In this document: positions 5,432 to 7,316 of the stretch, in pieces
Layout of the letters: each line of letters opens with the position of its first letter
Position numbering within the stretch: position 1 is the stretch's first letter
DNA from: JAAZMX01 sp035388025
Lineage (GTDB): Bacteria; Patescibacteriota; Patescibacteriia; UBA2196; GWA2-42-15
Direction: 5' to 3'
NCBI GenBank assembly: GCA_035388025.1
Contig: DAOOPA010000043.1
Coordinates: 1 to 7,316 of the forward strand
DNA length: 7,316 nt
The notes under the pieces: model-generated
Database searches by the model: none
Told to the model about the DNA's origin: nothing
Seen by the model: only the letters and a program-made list of their open reading frames with translations
Program-made: the position numbers and the translations under genes

Positions 5432-7027
5432 ATGGAAGGAGAACAAAAAGAACTGCCAAAAGCCAAGAGCAAGGGCGTAATATTTTTGGCGGTGGTAATC
5501 GTCCTTTTGGGCTTACTCGGCTTTGCGGCGACACGACTTAAAGGAGAAGGAACAGTCAGCGGCAAAGATGCCGTGGCCTTTGATCTCTATGTGATGAGCC
5601 AATGTCCCTATGGCGTCCAAGCGGAACAATTAGTTGCCAAGGTGGTAGATGTTTTTGAAGGCCGGGTGAATTTCAACGTAGAGTATATCGCCAGCAAAAA
5701 TAGCGACGGCACCTTTCAGTCGCTCCACGGAGCCAATGAAGTGGAGGGTGATAAATATCAACTGTGCGTCAAAGACAAATATCCAGAAAAATTTTGGGCC
5801 TATCTAGAGTGCCAGAATAAAAATTACCAGGATCTGAAAAGCACTTTTGAGTCCTGCGCCAAGGAGGCGGAAATTGATTTCAATGCCATAAAATCCTGCG
5901 TCGAGGGTGAGGAAGCCAACAGTCTTTTGACCGCCAGCCTGGAAAAAGCCAAGGGGTTGAACGTGGCTGGCAGTCCGACTTTTTATATCGCTGGCAAGCA
6001 ATACACTGGCCAGAGAACGGAAACAGCCCTCAAGCGAGCATTGTGCGAGGAGACTGGCAATAAGCCGGGCAAGGTGTGTGATGATTTGCCGCAGGACAAA
6101 GAATTTACCGCCTATATCATGAGCGACAGCCGCTGTACGGCTGATGAGTGCCAGACAACGAGCCTGGAACAGCAATTACAAGGTGTTTTTCCAAAAATAA
6201 AGTTTGAGCGAAAAGACTACAGCACCGATGAGGGCAAAGAGTTTTATAATAAATATCAGTTGAAATATTTACCGGCTGTACTCTTGGCCAAAGAAGTCAA
6301 AGAGGCCGAGGGGTATGCTCAAGTGGAGAGATATTTAAAAGAAACCGTTGATCTTTTGAGTCTGAATATCGGCGCCAGTTTTGATCCGACCAAAGAAATC
6401 TGCGATAATGGCAAAGACGATACCAATAACGGACAGATGGACTGTGAAGATGCTGACTGCAAAGGCTTTCTCGCTTGCCGCGAGGAATCAACCAAACAAT
6501 TGGATTTATTTGTCATGAGCCAATGCCCCTATGGCATTCAAGCCCTGAACGCGATGGAAGAGGTCTTGGACAACTTTGGCAAAAATATTGATTTTAATGT
6601 TCATTATATTGCCAATGAAAACGCTGATGGGACATTCCAATCACTGCATGGACAAGGGGAGGTAGATGAAAATATCCGCGAGCTATGCGCGGCGAAATAC
6701 TATCCAGCTACTTATGTGGACTATATTCTCTGCCGCAATAAAGATATCCAGGGCGACTGGACAACTTGCGCCGCTAATTTTGGGAAGATTAAGGCCTGCG
6801 CTGAGGGCGAGGAAGGCAAGAAACTCTTGAGTGATGATATCAAGATTGCCAACGAACTCGGTATTGGCGCCAGTCCGACCTGGATGGTGAACAATCGTTA
6901 CCAGTTCAACGGCATTGACGCGGAAACTGTGCGCAAAAATTTCTGCCAGTATAATGACGTGGCTAATTGCGATAAAACCTTGAGTGGACAAGTCCAGGGT
7001 GCGACAGCTAGTGGGAGCTGTAATTAA
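5432..7027 (+). CDS. Membrane-anchored triple thioredoxin-fold protein (DsbA/GILT-like, MSQCPYG type)
   Basis: 531 residues. A short charged N-terminus and one membrane segment (15-34, no signal-peptidase site) should anchor it with the rest outside. Module 1 (about 48-216) and module 3 (about 357-513) are duplicates: MSQCPYG (Cys58, Cys365), DGTFQSLHG, matched cysteines (112/419, 127/434, 142/446, 156/456, 205/505) and a cis-Pro loop SPT (Pro182, Pro482). The SLHG block followed by spaced cysteines recalls GILT-type thiol reductases. Both active sites read CPYG, so the second CXXC cysteine is missing. Module 2 (about 222-312) is a smaller thioredoxin fold with CTADEC (235-240) and cis-Pro in YLPA. 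Between modules 2 and 3 lies a Cys/Asp-rich loop (323-349, ICDNGKDD..DCEDADC) resembling metal-binding repeats of surface proteins. A likely role is thiol-disulfide exchange at the cell surface; partners (DsbB/VKOR) are not in the window. Two promoters precede it; a terminator follows; it is probably monocistronic. No Shine-Dalgarno sequence precedes the ATG. Confidence 0.85.
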   Translation: MEGEQKELPKAKSKGVIFLAVVIVLLGLLGFAATRLKGEGTVSGKDAVAFDLYVMSQCPYGVQAEQLVAKVVDVFEGRVNFNVEYIASKNSDGTFQSLHGANEVEGDKYQLCVKDKYPEKFWAYLECQNKNYQDLKSTFESCAKEAEIDFNAIKSCVEGEEANSLLTASLEKAKGLNVAGSPTFYIAGKQYTGQRTETALKRALCEETGNKPGKVCDDLPQDKEFTAYIMSDSRCTADECQTTSLEQQLQGVFPKIKFERKDYSTDEGKEFYNKYQLKYLPAVLLAKEVKEAEGYAQVERYLKETVDLLSLNIGASFDPTKEICDNGKDDTNNGQMDCEDADCKGFLACREESTKQLDLFVMSQCPYGIQALNAMEEVLDNFGKNIDFNVHYIANENADGTFQSLHGQGEVDENIRELCAAKYYPATYVDYILCRNKDIQGDWTTCAANFGKIKACAEGEEGKKLLSDDIKIANELGIGASPTWMVNNRYQFNGIDAETVRKNFCQYNDVANCDKTLSGQVQGATASGSCN

Positions 7028-7055
7028 AACGGAACGACGCGGAACAATACTGAAG

Positions 7056-7087
7056 AAAAAAGAGCGTGGGCGACTACGCTCTTTTTT
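7056..7087 (+). terminator. Intrinsic terminator after the thioredoxin-like gene
   Basis: AAAAAAGAGCGT, an 8-base loop, ACGCTCTTTTTT: a GC-containing stem extended by A/T pairs with six T after it. It starts 28 bases after the stop codon. The A tract on the other side means it could also work on the minus strand. Confidence 0.9.
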
Positions 7088-7107
7088 GAATTATGAATTA
7101 TTAAATT

Positions 7108-7206
7108 GATTTAGGATTTATGATTTAGGATTTATGAATATTACATAAAAATAGCCACAGATTGCTAAATTGGCAATTATTTTTAATCATAAATCTTAAA
7201 TCATAA
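7108..7206. repeat. AT-rich tandem and inverted repeat (REP-like)
   Basis: GATTTAGGATTTAT occurs twice in perfect tandem (7108-7121 and 7122-7135). The stretch 7118-7137 is then repeated as reverse complement at 7187-7206 with one mismatch, giving a 20-base stem around a loop of 49 bases. Inside the loop a smaller hairpin ATTGC-TAAATTG-GCAAT (about 7161-7177) is possible. No coding capacity. It lies just after the terminator, the usual place for intergenic palindromic repeats. Confidence 0.7.
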
Positions 7207-7280
7207 TTCTTGTCCCCCAAATGGCTTTTTTGGCTAGATTTGGTAGAATTAAGATATAAATAAATGGAGCTTGTCTAGAA

Positions 7281-7300
7281 CAGCATAAACATTTATGCTG
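7281..7300. promoter_or_regulatory. Perfect 9-base-arm palindrome, possible operator
   Basis: CAGCATAAA-CA-TTTATGCTG is a perfect inverted repeat with a 2-base centre. It lies between a promoter-like element (7241-7249) and a candidate start codon (7306). The 2-base centre fits a dimeric repressor site better than an RNA hairpin, but no binding protein is identified. Confidence 0.4.
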
Positions 7301-7316
7301 ATAATATGGCAAGCAA

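Larger units (their letters stand above)
7088..7316. other. Right-edge intergenic region, possibly with the start of another gene
   Basis: No complete gene is present. After the repeat at 7108-7206 comes an extended -10-like TGGTAGAAT (7241-7249, no good -35), the palindrome at 7281-7300, and an ATG at 7306 (codons M-A-S to the window edge). This arrangement suggests a further plus-strand gene, but only 11 bases of it are visible, so I do not call a CDS. Confidence 0.4.

Noticed and set aside
5804..6991. Minus-strand open frames under the thioredoxin-like gene
   Set aside because: They overlap a well-supported coding sequence with conserved domains and have no start context or family resemblance.
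7264..7278. ATG at 7264 as a gene start
   Set aside because: The frame closes after four codons (ATG GAG CTT GTC TAG).

Overview
The window most resembles a chromosomal segment of a Patescibacteria (Candidate Phyla Radiation) bacterium, probably Parcubacteria-like. The case rests on the gene set and style: a CPR-type large serine recombinase ending in tRNA sequence, a four-helix-bundle (S23/IVP-family) gene wedged between parA and parB, a shortened Rel/SpoT that stops after the TGS domain, a membrane-anchored protein built from MSQCPYG thioredoxin-like domains, AT-rich leaders without Shine-Dalgarno sequences, and extended -10 promoters (TGnTATAAT). parA ends at a UGA where the family normally ends, so UGA reads as stop; this argues against the UGA-recoding Gracilibacteria/Absconditabacteria. 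The taxonomic call is inference.

Layout. 1-983 (+): the 3' part of a large serine recombinase gene whose reading frame runs through the terminator and the antisense strand of a tRNA-fMet gene, the usual look of an integrated-element edge. 855-1209 (-): two tRNA genes, Leu(CAA) then initiator Met(CAU), each with its own recognisable promoter and terminator. 1241-3503 (+): parA and parB, the chromosome-partition pair, separated by a small S23-family gene flanked by inverted repeats that look like the ends of an inserted cassette. 3542-5014 (-): a bifunctional-type (p)ppGpp synthetase/hydrolase convergent with parB; the parB terminator hairpin lies inside its coding end. 5015-5431: a divergent control region with a promoter for rel on the minus strand and two promoters for the next gene on the plus strand. 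5432-7027 (+): a 531-residue membrane-anchored protein with three thioredoxin-fold modules and a cysteine/aspartate-rich linker, followed by a strong terminator. 7088-7316: non-coding, with a tandem/inverted AT-rich repeat, a promoter-like sequence and a 20-base palindrome just before what may be the start of the next gene.

How the parts work together: ParA and ParB segregate the replicated chromosome, Rel sets the (p)ppGpp level, and the thioredoxin-like protein probably handles thiols or disulfides outside the membrane. These are housekeeping functions with two signs of mobile DNA, the recombinase at the left edge and the S23 cassette inside the par operon. I see no complete new defence or mobile system. 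The points most worth a second look are the triple-thioredoxin protein with its CPYG (single-cysteine) active sites, the S23 cassette, the recombinase/tRNA junction, and the variant initiator tRNA.
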